From Isosphaera sp. (GTDB lineage Bacteria > Planctomycetota > Planctomycetia > Gemmatales > Gemmataceae): a DNA stretch of 64,000 nucleotides. Shown in pieces: positions 1-8,848 of this stretch. Made by a program: the position numbers and the translations under genes. Below the pieces are notes generated by a model that saw nothing but the letters and a program-made list of their open reading frames with translations, was not told the DNA's origin and ran no database searches. Numbering within the stretch: position 1 is the first letter of the stretch; each line of letters starts with the position of its first letter. Where the stretch lies: contig PNKH01000005.1 in the NCBI GenBank assembly GCA_013822345.1, positions 1-64,000 on the forward strand. The letters run 5' to 3'.

Positions 1-19
1 CACCAACGGGTTCACGCCC

Positions 20-48
20 GCGAGCCGAGAGTGACGCTCTCGGCTCGC
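20..48. terminator. GC-rich hairpin, terminator-like
   Basis: A 12-bp perfect stem (20-31 with 37-48) closes a 5-base loop. No U-tract follows. It may terminate a gene lying left of the window or be a small member of the palindrome population. Which strand it serves cannot be decided. Confidence 0.4.
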
Positions 49-225
49 GCCGTTCCCGCCCTTCTTCGCGGGGTTCGCACCCCGCCTCCGGTCCCCGAAA
101 GTCTCGATTCCGAACCCGTCCCCTTCACGATAAGCGGGCGACCGACCGTTCGGGTCGATAACCCACCCAAAGCTCTATTGCAAACTATTTACTGGTTGGA
201 ACTCCTCCCAGCCGGGGCGTGGGTG

Positions 226-309
226 GTGTCTCAGTTTGGGAGGGCGAGGCTCCGGCCGAGCCGGACGCACACGGCTCGGCCGGAGCCTCGCCCTCCCAAA
301 CTGAGACAC
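226..309. repeat. Family A palindrome, copy 1 (38-bp arms)
   Basis: Arms 226-263 and 272-309 are perfect reverse complements around an 8-base loop. The 26-bp core beginning GGGAGGGCGAGGCTCC recurs at 6858-6917 and 61772-61831 with changes at one core position and different loops. Compensating core changes (GGCC, TGCC and CGCC after GGCTCC) keep the stem paired. This copy lies upstream of the sigma-factor gene, so it is not simply that gene's terminator. Confidence 0.85.
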
Positions 310-445
310 TATTGGGGCGTGCCTGAATGGCCCGAAGGCGCAATCGTGCGGTAGGGACCGTTCGGCGGAAAAAGCTGTATCAAGTCGCCGCTGTTCTGAC
401 AATTACTGACGGAGGACCGGGGCTCGAACCCGAGAGGTACGTCAG

Positions 446-2476
446 ATGCCGGTTGGTCTCGACCGCGTTGTGGCGCACGTCGTCCGTGTTGCGGAAGCCG
501 ACCGGACCGGGGCGGTTGCGGACGCCGAACTGCTCGAGCGGTACATCCGCCACCGCGACCCCGCTGCGTTCGAGGTTCTCGTCCGTCGGCACGGGTCGAT
601 GGTCCTCGCCGCCTGCCGCCGGGTGCTGAGAATCGAACAGGACGCGGAGGACGCATTCCAGGCCACCTTTCTCGTCCTCGTCCGCAAGGCCGATTCGGTT
701 CGCCCCCGTGCCCTCGTCGCGAGCTGGCTGTACGGCGTCGCCGTGCGCGTCGCCCTGCGGGTGCGGCTGGACGCGGGCCGACGGCTGCAGAAGGAGCACG
801 CGACCGCACGGCCCGGGACGGTGGAACCGATCGTCGGCGACGACTCGGTGTCGGTGTTGGACGAGGTGTTGAGCCTCCTGCCCGCCAAGTACCGCGAACC
901 GGTCGTACTCTGCGACCTCCAGGGGCTGACCCGGACCGAGGCGGCCCGCCGGCTGGGCTGGCCCGAGGGGAGCGTCGCCGGCCGGCTCGCACGGGCGCGA
1001 GAGCTGTTGGCGAACCAGCTCCGGCGCCGCGGCCTGGCGGCCTCTGCCGTGACCCTGGGCCTCGACCTGTCACGGCGGCACGCCGCGGCCGCCGTCCCGG
1101 CGGCGGTGGTGAGTCGGTCGGTTCAACTGGCCGCAGGGACGGGCGGTGTCGTGACCGGGGCGATCGCCCCGGAATTGGCCTCGATCGCGAACGAGGTAGG
1201 TACTGCCATGACGATTGCCAAGCTGAAAGCGGTTGCACTCCTCGGCGTTCTCGCCGCGACTCTCGGCCTGGGCGCGGCGACCTGGGGCTACCCCGCGTGG
1301 GCGGACGGCACGCCGGCGCCTGCCGCCAGCGCTCGCGGCGCCGCCCCCGCGCGGCCAGCCCAGCCGAGGGAACGCGGACAGCCCGACCCGAAAACCAGGC
1401 CGTTCGACCTGAACCAGTTCTGGAGCCGGGGCAGGGCGGTGGGCCAGGGGCCGGTGAAACTCACCATCTTCCCGCTGAAGGTGGAGGACACCGGCCGGGT
1501 GCTGCCGATGGGGATGATGGTCGGCGGGCACGTCACCCCCAGCGACCACCTCTACATCGTGCCGAAAGACCCGAAGGCCGCCGACGACCACTACGACGTG
1601 CTGGCGGTGGCCGACGGGTTCATCGTGCAGATCCAGCGGCCCCCGGCCGGCAACCCCGACCCGGCCGTCACCCGCAAGGCCGGCGAGTACAAGCTGGTGC
1701 TGGAACACTCGGCGACCTGCTGGAGCTACCTGGGCCTCATCAACAGCCTCGACCCGGCGGTGGCGAAGGCCGCGGGGGAGATCAAGCCGGGGCCGGCCGT
1801 CGCCGTCCGCGTCCCGGTCAAGGCCGGGCAGGTGATCGGCAAGACGGGCGGGGGCCACAGCTTCGACTTCGCCCTGGTCGATACCGCCGTCACCCGGAAG
1901 GGGTTCGCGGTCCCCGACCAGTTCCGCAACCGCGACCCGTGGAAGCCGCACACCGTCGATCCGTTCGACTACCTCGACGAGCCCCTGAAGGGCCGGTTGA
2001 TGGCGCTGAACCCCCGGACGGCCGAGCCGCGCGGCGGACGGATCGACTACGACGCCGCCGGCCGGCTGGTCGGCAACTGGTACAAGGAGAAGACGGGCGG
2101 GTACGCGGGGCTGAACAAGCGGCTGGACTACTGGGTCGGCCACCTGACGATCGCCTACCACCACATCGACCCGTCGGTGGTGATCGTCTCGCTGGGCGAT
2201 TTCGACGGGAAGCCGCGCCAGTTCGCCGTCGCGGGTAACGGCCCCGACCCGGGGAAGGTGTCGGCGAAGGACGGTGTCGTCACGTACGAACTCCAGTACG
2301 CCGGGATCGGCAACAGCGGCCAGCCGATCGAGCTGGCGCGCGAACTGCGGGGCCCGCAGGGGGTGCTCCTCGTCCAGGTCCTCGACGGCGGCAAGCTGAA
2401 GGTCGAGGTCCTCCCCGGCAAGGCCGCCAAGGACGTGACCGGTTTCACCGCCGCGGCCGCGACCTACGAGCGGTAG
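446..2476 (+). CDS. ECF-type sigma-70 factor fused through a membrane segment to a degenerate M23-like domain
   Basis: The N-terminal 200 residues form an ECF sigma factor. Region 2 covers about residues 30-100 (RHGSMVLAACRRVL, AEDAFQATFLVLVRKA). The region 4 helix-turn-helix lies near 140-190 (YREPVVLCDLQGLT, RLGWPEGSVAGRLARAREL). A hydrophobic segment at about 258-280 follows, then a Pro/Ala linker. The remaining 370 residues include a lysostaphin/M23-like barrel (HVTPSDHLYI near 360; GKTGGGHSFDFALVD near 465-478). The usual HxH is HSFD, so peptidase activity is doubtful. Planctomycete ECF proteins with extracytoplasmic C-terminal domains are known; the likely role is envelope sensing coupled to transcription. 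The ATG was chosen because GAGAGG precedes it. No separate anti-sigma gene is adjacent. The sigma part is secure; the M23 assignment is moderate. Confidence 0.82.
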   Translation: MPVGLDRVVAHVVRVAEADRTGAVADAELLERYIRHRDPAAFEVLVRRHGSMVLAACRRVLRIEQDAEDAFQATFLVLVRKADSVRPRALVASWLYGVAVRVALRVRLDAGRRLQKEHATARPGTVEPIVGDDSVSVLDEVLSLLPAKYREPVVLCDLQGLTRTEAARRLGWPEGSVAGRLARARELLANQLRRRGLAASAVTLGLDLSRRHAAAAVPAAVVSRSVQLAAGTGGVVTGAIAPELASIANEVGTAMTIAKLKAVALLGVLAATLGLGAATWGYPAWADGTPAPAASARGAAPARPAQPRERGQPDPKTRPFDLNQFWSRGRAVGQGPVKLTIFPLKVEDTGRVLPMGMMVGGHVTPSDHLYIVPKDPKAADDHYDVLAVADGFIVQIQRPPAGNPDPAVTRKAGEYKLVLEHSATCWSYLGLINSLDPAVAKAAGEIKPGPAVAVRVPVKAGQVIGKTGGGHSFDFALVDTAVTRKGFAVPDQFRNRDPWKPHTVDPFDYLDEPLKGRLMALNPRTAEPRGGRIDYDAAGRLVGNWYKEKTGGYAGLNKRLDYWVGHLTIAYHHIDPSVVIVSLGDFDGKPRQFAVAGNGPDPGKVSAKDGVVTYELQYAGIGNSGQPIELARELRGPQGVLLVQVLDGGKLKVEVLPGKAAKDVTGFTAAAATYER

Positions 2477-2540
2477 CCGTGCGGGGGGTATCCCGGCCCG
2501 GATCAGCCGTCCCGCGACCGCTGACCTCGAGGCCCCACAC

Positions 2541-2578
2541 CGGCGGACGCCGGGAGCCCTCGCTCCCGGCGTCCGCCG
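2541..2578 (+). terminator. Strong GC hairpin downstream of the sigma fusion gene
   Basis: A 16-bp perfect stem (2541-2556 with 2563-2578) has a 6-base loop and sits 65 bases after the sigma fusion stop. There is no long T-run, as is common for terminators in high-GC genomes. Confidence 0.6.
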
Positions 2579-2671
2579 TTCACACTCTTCCCCCGCCCGG
2601 GGTTTCGTGGTGGACGGGGCGGGGTCGCCGTGTGACACTTCGTTGGCCCGACTCGCGACCCGGAGGCACCC

Positions 2672-4963
2672 GTGACCCGCTCCCGCCTGCCGCTCCTCGC
2701 CGCCCTCCTCACACACTCCGCCGCGACCGCCCCCGCCGCCGACCTGGTCCGCGACGGCAAGGCGGTGGCGGTCGTCGCCCTCCCCCCCGCCCCGGACGCC
2801 GCCGAGGCGCTCGCCGCCCGCGAACTGGTCGACCACGTCGCCAGGATGTCCGGGGCGAAGCTCGACACCGTCACCGCCGACCCGAAGGATCTCGACGCCG
2901 TCCTCGCCAAGGCGAAGCGGGACGGGAAGGCGGTCGTCGCCCTCGGCCGGGCGGCGCTGCCGAAGCTGGAGAAGGCGCTGGCCGCGAAGGGGGCCGTCGG
3001 CGGGACGTTCGTGCTCCGGGCGACCGCCGACCACGTCCTCGTCGCCGGGGTCGGGGACGGCACCCACTTCGGGGTGTGCGAGCTGCTGGAGCAGCAGGGG
3101 GTGCGGTGGTTCCTCCCCGGCGACCTCGGGACCGTCGTCCCCGAACGGAAGACGGTCACGGTCAAGGAGCAGGAGACGGCGCAGGCCCCGTCGTTCCCGA
3201 GCCGGTGGTTCCAGATGCCGGACAGGGACTGGCAGGTGCGGGTGCGGTGCGGCGGCCCGGTCTTCCCGGGTGCGCACGGGCTCCCCGGGCTGCCGAAGTT
3301 CGCCGCCGACCCGGACCTGTACGCCCTCGTCGGCGGGAAGCGGAGCCCGCGGCAGGTGTGCGTCTCGAACCCGAAGGTCCTCGACCTGGTCGTGGCGGAG
3401 GTGGTCGCCCGACGGAAGAAGGGGCTCGGCCCGGTGATCGGGATGGGGCCGAACGACGGCCGCGGGTTCTGCGAGTGCGAGCACTGCAAGAAGCTCGACG
3501 GCGGCGACTTCGACCCGTTCTCGAACGAGCCGTCGGTCACCGACCGCTACGTCTGGTTCTTCAACCAGGTGCTGGAGAAGCTCCCGCCCGAGCTGAAGGA
3601 CACGAAGCTGGCGTTCTACGTCTACCACTCCTACATGCGGCCGCCGGTGAAGTGGAAGCCGGACCCGCGGATCACCGGGGCGCTCGCCCCGATCGCCCTC
3701 GACCGGGTCCACGGGTTCTCGAACCCGGTCGCCCCGGAGAAGAGCTACGCGAAGTGGCTGTACCAGGAGTGGGGCAAGGTGATGCCGGAGCTGTACGACC
3801 GCGGGTACTGGAGCAACCTGGCCGACCCCGGGTTCCCGTTCATCCTCGTCCACCGGCTGCGGGACGAGATCCCGGAGTGCCACCGGCTCGGGGTCAAGGG
3901 GTGGCGGGTCGAGACGTTCCCGAACTACGCCGCCACGCTCGTGTCGAACTACGTCGCGGCGAAGCTGATGTGGGACCACACGGCCGACGTGGACGCGCTG
4001 CTGGCGGACTTCGCCGAGAAGTTCTTCGGCCCGGCGGCCGGGCCGATGGGGAGGTACGTCGCGCTGATGGACGCCGCCCTGCGCGACAGCCCGCACTGCA
4101 CCGGGTCGGCGTGGGACATGCCGCACCACTACCCCGCCGCGGCCCGGGCCAAGGCGAAGGCCCTGCTGCAAGAGGGGGCGAAGCTCGCCGCGGGGAAGGG
4201 CGTGTACGCCGACCGCGTCCGGGTGGTCGCCGACGCGTTCGAGATGCTGGAGTCGTTCGTCGCCATGCTCGACGCCCGCACCAGGTGCGACTTCCCGGCC
4301 GCCAAGGCGGAGCTCGACCGGCTGGACGCGGCGGCGAAGCGGCTGATGGAGGCGAAGCCGGTGCCGATGCTCTCGGCCGGGCGGTTCAGCACCTACGTCA
4401 ACTACATGAACCGGTTCTTCCGCCCGGCGACCGAGCAGGGGCACAAGCGGGTGACCGGCGGGAACGTGCTGGCGGCCGCCGCGAAGGACGAGTGGGAGTT
4501 CCTGCTCGACCCGCCGAAGGTCGGGGAGGCGATCGGGCTGTGGCGGGCCGGGAACACGGGCGGCAACTGGCAGACGCTGAAGACCTCCTCCTCGTCGTGG
4601 AGCAACCAGGGGCTGCGGTACTACAAGGGGATGGCCTGGTACCGGCAGGCGGTCGAGGTGCCGAAGGGGTTCGAGGGGAAGCGGCTGTTCCTGTGGTGCG
4701 GCGGGGTGGACGAGAAGGCCAAGGTGTGGGTGAACGGCACGCCGGTCGGGATCAGCCCGGGGGCCGCGTTCTACCCGTTCGAGCTGGACGCGACGGAGGC
4801 GGTGAAGCCCGGGAAGAACGAGATCGTGTTCGCGGTGGTGAACGACGTGGTGAACGAGCTGGGGACCGGCGGGATCGTCGCCCCGGTCGTCCTGTACGCC
4901 CCGGCCGCGGGGAAGGACGCGAAGCTCGAGAACCTCCGCCCGCTCGGCGAGACCTTCCCCTGA
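2672..4963 (+). CDS. Secreted DUF4838 family protein with C-terminal jelly-roll domain
   Basis: Predicted 763 residues with a GTG start preceded by GGAGG and a signal peptide over about residues 1-22. An N-terminal alpha/beta domain resembles those found ahead of alpha-glucuronidase-like barrels. The central DUF4838 region carries its Cys-rich signature FCECEHC near residue 267, followed by YVWFFNQVLEKLPPELK. The last 120 residues (WYRQAVEVPKGFEGKRLFLW, VWVNGTPVG) resemble the sugar-binding jelly roll of GH2-type enzymes. Members are thought to act on polysaccharides outside the cytoplasm, but substrate and catalysis are unproven. The neighbour downstream is also exported. The family assignment is good; the enzymatic role is inference. 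Confidence 0.8.
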   Translation: MTRSRLPLLAALLTHSAATAPAADLVRDGKAVAVVALPPAPDAAEALAARELVDHVARMSGAKLDTVTADPKDLDAVLAKAKRDGKAVVALGRAALPKLEKALAAKGAVGGTFVLRATADHVLVAGVGDGTHFGVCELLEQQGVRWFLPGDLGTVVPERKTVTVKEQETAQAPSFPSRWFQMPDRDWQVRVRCGGPVFPGAHGLPGLPKFAADPDLYALVGGKRSPRQVCVSNPKVLDLVVAEVVARRKKGLGPVIGMGPNDGRGFCECEHCKKLDGGDFDPFSNEPSVTDRYVWFFNQVLEKLPPELKDTKLAFYVYHSYMRPPVKWKPDPRITGALAPIALDRVHGFSNPVAPEKSYAKWLYQEWGKVMPELYDRGYWSNLADPGFPFILVHRLRDEIPECHRLGVKGWRVETFPNYAATLVSNYVAAKLMWDHTADVDALLADFAEKFFGPAAGPMGRYVALMDAALRDSPHCTGSAWDMPHHYPAAARAKAKALLQEGAKLAAGKGVYADRVRVVADAFEMLESFVAMLDARTRCDFPAAKAELDRLDAAAKRLMEAKPVPMLSAGRFSTYVNYMNRFFRPATEQGHKRVTGGNVLAAAAKDEWEFLLDPPKVGEAIGLWRAGNTGGNWQTLKTSSSSWSNQGLRYYKGMAWYRQAVEVPKGFEGKRLFLWCGGVDEKAKVWVNGTPVGISPGAAFYPFELDATEAVKPGKNEIVFAVVNDVVNELGTGGIVAPVVLYAPAAGKDAKLENLRPLGETFP

Positions 4964-5022
4964 GCCCGGCGGCCGGGCGGCGGTAAGATGTCCCCCGCCG
5001 CCCGCCCCGCCCGGGAGACTCC

Positions 5023-6483
5023 ATGCGCCTGCCCGCGTCCCTCCTCACCGCCGCCCTCGTCGCCGTGCCCGGCCTGACCCCCGCCCAGCCGCCGGCCGCC
5101 ACGCCCCTCCAGACCGACCTCCTCGCCCACCTCGACGCGGCCGAGGCCGACCTGGTCAAGTGCAACCAGGACATCTGGACCTACGCCGAACTCGGGCTCG
5201 ACGAGCACCGGTCGGCCGCCCGGCTGGTCAAGGTGCTGAAGGCCGCCGGGTTCCGCGTCACCGAGGGCGTCAGCGGGATGCCGACCGCGTTCGTCGCCGA
5301 GTTCGGGGCCGGCAAGCCGGTCGTCGGCATCCTCGCCGAGTACGACGCCCTGCCGGGGCTGTCGCAGGACGCGGTCGGGGCGCGGAAGCCGGTCGCCGGC
5401 CGCGGCAACGGCCACGGGTGCGGCCACTCGGCGCTCGGCACCGCCGCCGTCGGGGCGGCGGTCGCGGTCAAGGCGGTGTACGACAAGCACAAGCTCCCCG
5501 GTACGGTCCGCGTCTACGGCACCCCGGCCGAGGAGACGCTGATCGGCAAGGTGTACATGGCCCTCGACGGCAAGTTCGACGACCTGGACGCCTGCCTCCA
5601 CTGGCACCCGGGGACGAAGAACCGGGTGTGGCCCGGCAGCTCGAAGGCGGCGGTGTCGGCGAAGTTCACCTTCGCCGGCCTGCCGGCCCACGCCTCCGGC
5701 AGCCCGGACAAGGGCCGCAGCGCCCTGGACGGGGTCGAGCTGATGAACGTCGGGGCGAACTACATGCGGGAGCACGTCAAGGAGAGCACCCGGGTCCACT
5801 ACGTGGTCACCAACGGCGGCGGGCAGCCGAACGTCGTCCCGGCGTCGGCCGAGGTGTGGTACTACGTCCGCGGCAACACCCACGAGGACGCCGGGACGGT
5901 GTTCGACTGGGTGAAGGACCTGGCCGACGGGGCCGCCAAGATGAGCCGGACGAAGGTCGACGTGCGGGTCGACACCGACTGCCACGAGATCATCCCGAAC
6001 GACCCGCTGACGAAGCTGCTGCACCGGAACCTGGTCCGGGTCGGGCCGCCGAAGTTCACCGACGCCGACCGGGCCCTGGCGAAGGAACTCCAGGCCCCGC
6101 TCCGCGGCGACTTCGGGCTGAAGGAGGAGAAGCCGCTGCACGACGTGATCGAGGACCTGCCGGCCACCCCGCCGCCGCCGGACGGCGGATCGACGGATGT
6201 CGGGGACGTGAGCTGGCTGGTCCCGACCGGCGGGCTGAACACGGCGTGCTTCGCGCTCGGCAGCCCGGGCCACAGCTGGCAGAACGTGGCCGCGGCCGGG
6301 TCGCCGATCGCCCACAAGGGGATGATGGTGGCGGCGAAGGTGCTGGCCCTGACGCTCGCCGACCTGCTGCAGGACGCCGAGGTGCGGAAGGCGGCGCGGG
6401 CCGACTTCGAGAAACGTCTCGGCGGGCGGAAGTACACCACCCGCATCCCGAAGGGGCAGAAGCCGCCGGCGGCGATCCGCTGA
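5023..6483 (+). CDS. Secreted M20-family amidohydrolase (AbgB-like)
   Basis: Predicted 486 residues with a signal peptide ending near residue 22 (VPGLTPAQPP). Zinc-ligand motifs of the M20/AbgB type are visible: LAEYDALPGLSQ near 106, GHGCGHS near 130-136 and GTPAEE near 166-171. A dimerization-domain motif HASGSPDKGRSALDGVEL follows near 225. Family members hydrolyse amide bonds of N-acyl amino acids or p-aminobenzoyl-glutamate. The signal peptide suggests action on external amides or peptides. The start has GGGAG 8 bases upstream. A strong hairpin follows the stop, so this is probably the end of a unit. The exact substrate is unknown. Confidence 0.85.
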   Translation: MRLPASLLTAALVAVPGLTPAQPPAATPLQTDLLAHLDAAEADLVKCNQDIWTYAELGLDEHRSAARLVKVLKAAGFRVTEGVSGMPTAFVAEFGAGKPVVGILAEYDALPGLSQDAVGARKPVAGRGNGHGCGHSALGTAAVGAAVAVKAVYDKHKLPGTVRVYGTPAEETLIGKVYMALDGKFDDLDACLHWHPGTKNRVWPGSSKAAVSAKFTFAGLPAHASGSPDKGRSALDGVELMNVGANYMREHVKESTRVHYVVTNGGGQPNVVPASAEVWYYVRGNTHEDAGTVFDWVKDLADGAAKMSRTKVDVRVDTDCHEIIPNDPLTKLLHRNLVRVGPPKFTDADRALAKELQAPLRGDFGLKEEKPLHDVIEDLPATPPPPDGGSTDVGDVSWLVPTGGLNTACFALGSPGHSWQNVAAAGSPIAHKGMMVAAKVLALTLADLLQDAEVRKAARADFEKRLGGRKYTTRIPKGQKPPAAIR

Positions 6484-6484
6484 C

Positions 6485-6520
6485 CGTTGCCGGGCCGCCA
6501 CGGAGGGCGGCCCGGCGACG
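6485..6520 (+). terminator. Hairpin terminator candidate after the M20 gene
   Basis: A 15-bp stem (6485-6499 with 6506-6520, one G-T pair) begins 1 base after the M20 stop codon. No T-tract follows. Confidence 0.5.
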
Positions 6521-6588
6521 CTGCCGGCACCCGGTTTGCTCGGAGGCGGGCCAGGTGTCGCGGCCCGATTCCTCACGGGAGCCGAGTC

Positions 6589-6828
6589 ATGCCCGCCCCG
6601 CAGCTCCAGTTCGACGCACCCGACGGCCGGACGGTGTCCGTCGCGGTCGACGCCCAGACCGTCGTCGTCCCCGGGGACGCCCCCGGCACGGCGACGGTCA
6701 TCTCGCCGGACGGCACCCGGACGCGGGTGGCCGGCGACCACCAGGACGTCAACCTCCGGCTGCAGGCGGCGGCCGCCCGCGCCCACGAGGGCGGGGCGGT
6801 CGAGCAGGCGAACACCCCGGTGAGCTGA
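6589..6828 (+). CDS. Small conserved-looking hypothetical protein (79 aa)
   Basis: The ATG is preceded by CGGGAG at good spacing. The protein is soluble and beta-rich (LQFDAPDGRTVSVAVDAQTV, DGTRTRVAGDHQDVNL), with no signal peptide or membrane segment. It ends just before a family A palindrome and faces a small minus-strand gene. I do not recognise the family. Coding character looks genuine: strong third-position GC and a clean start. No function is proposed. Confidence 0.6.
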   Translation: MPAPQLQFDAPDGRTVSVAVDAQTVVVPGDAPGTATVISPDGTRTRVAGDHQDVNLRLQAAAARAHEGGAVEQANTPVS

Positions 6829-6857
6829 ATCGGAGGAGACGCGCGTGCGCGGTTGCC

Positions 6858-6917
6858 GGGAGGGCGAGGCTCCTGCCGAGCCGAAGGCACACGGCTCGGC
6901 AGGAGCCTCGCCCTCCC
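6858..6917. repeat. Family A palindrome, copy 2 (26-bp arms)
   Basis: Perfect 26-bp arms (6858-6883 with 6892-6917) around an 8-base loop. It lies between two convergent small genes, where it could act as a bidirectional terminator. The core matches the copies at 226-309 and 61772-61831. Confidence 0.85.
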
Positions 6918-6943
6918 ACACCACGCCCGTTCGGACCCGCCTC

Positions 6944-7195
6944 TTAGTCGCCGCCGTCGGCCGGGAGGTGGTCGGCCAGGGCCGCCACCCGCCCGACCAC
7001 CCGGGTCGACACCTGCCGCACCATCTCGTCCTGCTCCGCGCCGACGTACCCGGCGGCGGCCACCACGCGGCGGACGGCCCGCTCGTCGTCCGGCCCGAGC
7101 GACTGGGTGGAGACGATCGCCACCCGCGGGTCGTCCTTCGCCCACGCCTGCTTCCGGTCTGCCAGCACCTGATCGGCCATCTCCTGGATCGTCAC
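6944..7195 (-). CDS. Small hypothetical protein (83 aa)
   Basis: GTG start. The protein opens VTIQEMADQVLADRKQAWAK and is a predicted soluble mixed alpha/beta protein without recognisable domains. The ATG six codons in (MADQVLADRKQ) is a possible alternative start. It lies downstream of the FAD-binding protein gene on the same strand, separated from it by a 29-bp palindrome, so it is probably transcribed separately. I do not recognise it. Confidence 0.5.
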   Translation of the reverse strand: MTIQEMADQVLADRKQAWAKDDPRVAIVSTQSLGPDDERAVRRVVAAAGYVGAEQDEMVRQVSTRVVGRVAALADHLPADGGD

Positions 7196-7271
7196 GGCGG
7201 CCCTCCCGGATGGAAGCACCCGCGGTCGGGTGGGGGTGCGCGTGGGGAAGGGCAACCCGCGTGCCGGTGCG

Positions 7272-7345
7272 CCGGTCGTGGCACGAGCGTCCCCGCTTGT
7301 ATCCCCCCGGCCCGGCACAAGCGGGGACGCTCGTGCCACGACCGG
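7272..7345. repeat. Family D palindrome (29-bp arms)
   Basis: Arms 7272-7300 and 7317-7345 are perfect reverse complements (GTCGTGGCACGAGCGTCC...) around a 16-base loop. It begins 9 bases beyond the stop of the FAD protein gene in its direction of transcription, so it could terminate that transcript. Only one copy is in the window. Confidence 0.8.
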
Positions 7346-7353
7346 TGCCGGGG

Positions 7354-8742
7354 TCAGATGCAGTACTCGATCACGTCGGCGGAGGCCGAGGCCAGCCGCG
7401 CCTCGCGGTCGCCGAGGATCGTCTGGGCGACCCGCATCGCCTGGCCGCGCAGCTCCGGCACGGCCGTCGTCTCCCACAGCGTCCCGCGCAGCAGCGGCCC
7501 GATCGCGTACAGGAACCCGCTCCGCCGGCCGTCGCGGCCGACCACCGCGAAGTCGCCGTCGACCTCGAGCCCCATGTCCAGGGCGTCGGCCCGGGCGAGG
7601 CCGCGGGCCAGCAGGTTCCGGAACAGCGGGCTGTCGGAGGCCGAGAACCGTGCCTCGGGCCCGGTGCAGTTCACGACCAGGCCGCCCTCGACCGCCGTCC
7701 GCGCCCCGCCGTCCGCCTCGACCGTGACCCGCACCCGGCCGCCGGCGTCGGCCAGCCCGCACACCCGCCCGGTCACCACCCGGAAGGTGCCGGCCGCGAC
7801 CGCCTCCGCCACCCGGGCGTGGACCGCCTCCGGGACGCGGTGCCGGGTGACGTTCCACCGGCCGGCGTACCGGCTGCAGAACTCCCGCTTCTCCTCGGCC
7901 GAGAACGCCTGCCAGATGCGCTGGGTGTGCGGGCGGAGCCGGTCGACCGCGATCGCCGGGTTCGCCCCGCGCGCCCGGAGCAGCCCGCAGTGCCGCTCCG
8001 GGTCGGGCGGCGGGAAGTCCGGGTACTCGACCCCGCGGAAGTGCGACAGCGGCAGCAGCCCGTTGCGGGAGACGGCGTGGACCGTGCCGCGCCACCCGGC
8101 CGCGGCCAGCGTCAGGAAGACGTCGACGGCGGTCAGCCCGGTGCCGAGCAGGACCACGTCCTCGCCGGGGTCGGGGAGGCGGTCGGCCCAGTCGCCCCAC
8201 GGGTCGGGGTGGTACGCCCGGTGGGCGAACGGCTCGGCCGCCGACGGCAGCGGCCCGGGCGGGCGGTTCCCGGTCGCCAGCAGCACCCGGTCGGCGGTGA
8301 CCGTGTTGCCCCCGGCCAGGTGGACCCGCCCGCCGGCCCCAACCGGCGCCACGTCGACCGCCTCGTCCTCGACCACGTCCACCCGGACCGGCCGCGGGTC
8401 GACCGGGGCGAAGTAGCCCATCGCCAAGGCGCGGAGGTAGTCGCCGTACACCCGGCGGGGGAGGAACGTCTCGCGGAGGGCGGGGTCCGGCACGTCCGCG
8501 TACTCGGCCCGGGTGCGGAGCCAGTCGACGAAGTGGTTCGGGTGGTCGGGGAGGGCGGACATGTTCCGGGCGGCGACGTTCAGCAGGTGCTCCGGCCGGC
8601 GGGTGCCGTACGCCACCCCGCGGCCGGGCGGGTGCCCGCGGTTCACGACCGCCACCCGGAGCGGCCGCCGGCCGAGCCGGGCGAGGTTCACCGCGGCCGC
8701 CGTCCCGCTGAACCCGCCGCCGACGATCGCCACGGTTTCCAC
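7354..8742 (-). CDS. FAD/NAD(P)-binding protein (YdhS-like oxidoreductase)
   Basis: Predicted 462 residues from a GTG start. An N-terminal dinucleotide-binding motif VAIVGGGFSGTAAAV lies at residues 4-18, followed by GRGVAYGTRRPEHLLNVAA, typical of the FAD-NAD(P)-binding domain family (PF13454). A second Rossmann motif, DVVLLGTGLTAVDV, occurs near residue 195. Family members are flavin-dependent oxidoreductases or hydroxylases of mostly unknown substrate. No signal peptide is seen, so it is cytoplasmic. A TauE-like permease gene diverges from it about 100 bases upstream. The start is supported by the glycine-rich motif falling right at the N-terminus. Confidence 0.82.
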   Translation of the reverse strand: METVAIVGGGFSGTAAAVNLARLGRRPLRVAVVNRGHPPGRGVAYGTRRPEHLLNVAARNMSALPDHPNHFVDWLRTRAEYADVPDPALRETFLPRRVYGDYLRALAMGYFAPVDPRPVRVDVVEDEAVDVAPVGAGGRVHLAGGNTVTADRVLLATGNRPPGPLPSAAEPFAHRAYHPDPWGDWADRLPDPGEDVVLLGTGLTAVDVFLTLAAAGWRGTVHAVSRNGLLPLSHFRGVEYPDFPPPDPERHCGLLRARGANPAIAVDRLRPHTQRIWQAFSAEEKREFCSRYAGRWNVTRHRVPEAVHARVAEAVAAGTFRVVTGRVCGLADAGGRVRVTVEADGGARTAVEGGLVVNCTGPEARFSASDSPLFRNLLARGLARADALDMGLEVDGDFAVVGRDGRRSGFLYAIGPLLRGTLWETTAVPELRGQAMRVAQTILGDREARLASASADVIEYCI

Positions 8743-8848
8743 GGTCGGGCCCTCGTTCCCGCGGCCGGTCCGAATCGCCGCTTGACGCCCGCGGCGGCCG
8801 GGGCCATTCTTCTGTCGGCGCCGGACACCGCCAACCGGGGGATCGCGC

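Larger units (their letters stand above)
1..445. other. Gene-free leader region with two palindromes
   Basis: No convincing gene is visible. The short open frames here are created by the palindromes and by high GC. The stretch holds a small hairpin near its left end and a long perfect inverted repeat in the middle. The last 130 bases before the sigma-factor start show no clear -35/-10 pair. A purine-rich GAGAGG lies about 10 bases before that start. Confidence 0.6.

Noticed and set aside
237-400. Small ORFs made by palindromes (for example GEAPAEP-type and SEPEASA-type peptides)
   Set aside because: They are translations of family A and B palindrome arms that recur at unrelated loci. They have no independent coding evidence.
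400-440. GGGGCTCGAACCCGAGAGG, suggestive of a tRNA T-arm
   Set aside because: No acceptor, D or anticodon arms could be matched around it, and it directly precedes the sigma-factor start.
1070-4444. A 1124-codon open frame on the minus strand
   Set aside because: It is antisense to the sigma fusion and DUF4838 genes, with a low-complexity Arg/Val/Gly translation. No start or domain supports it.
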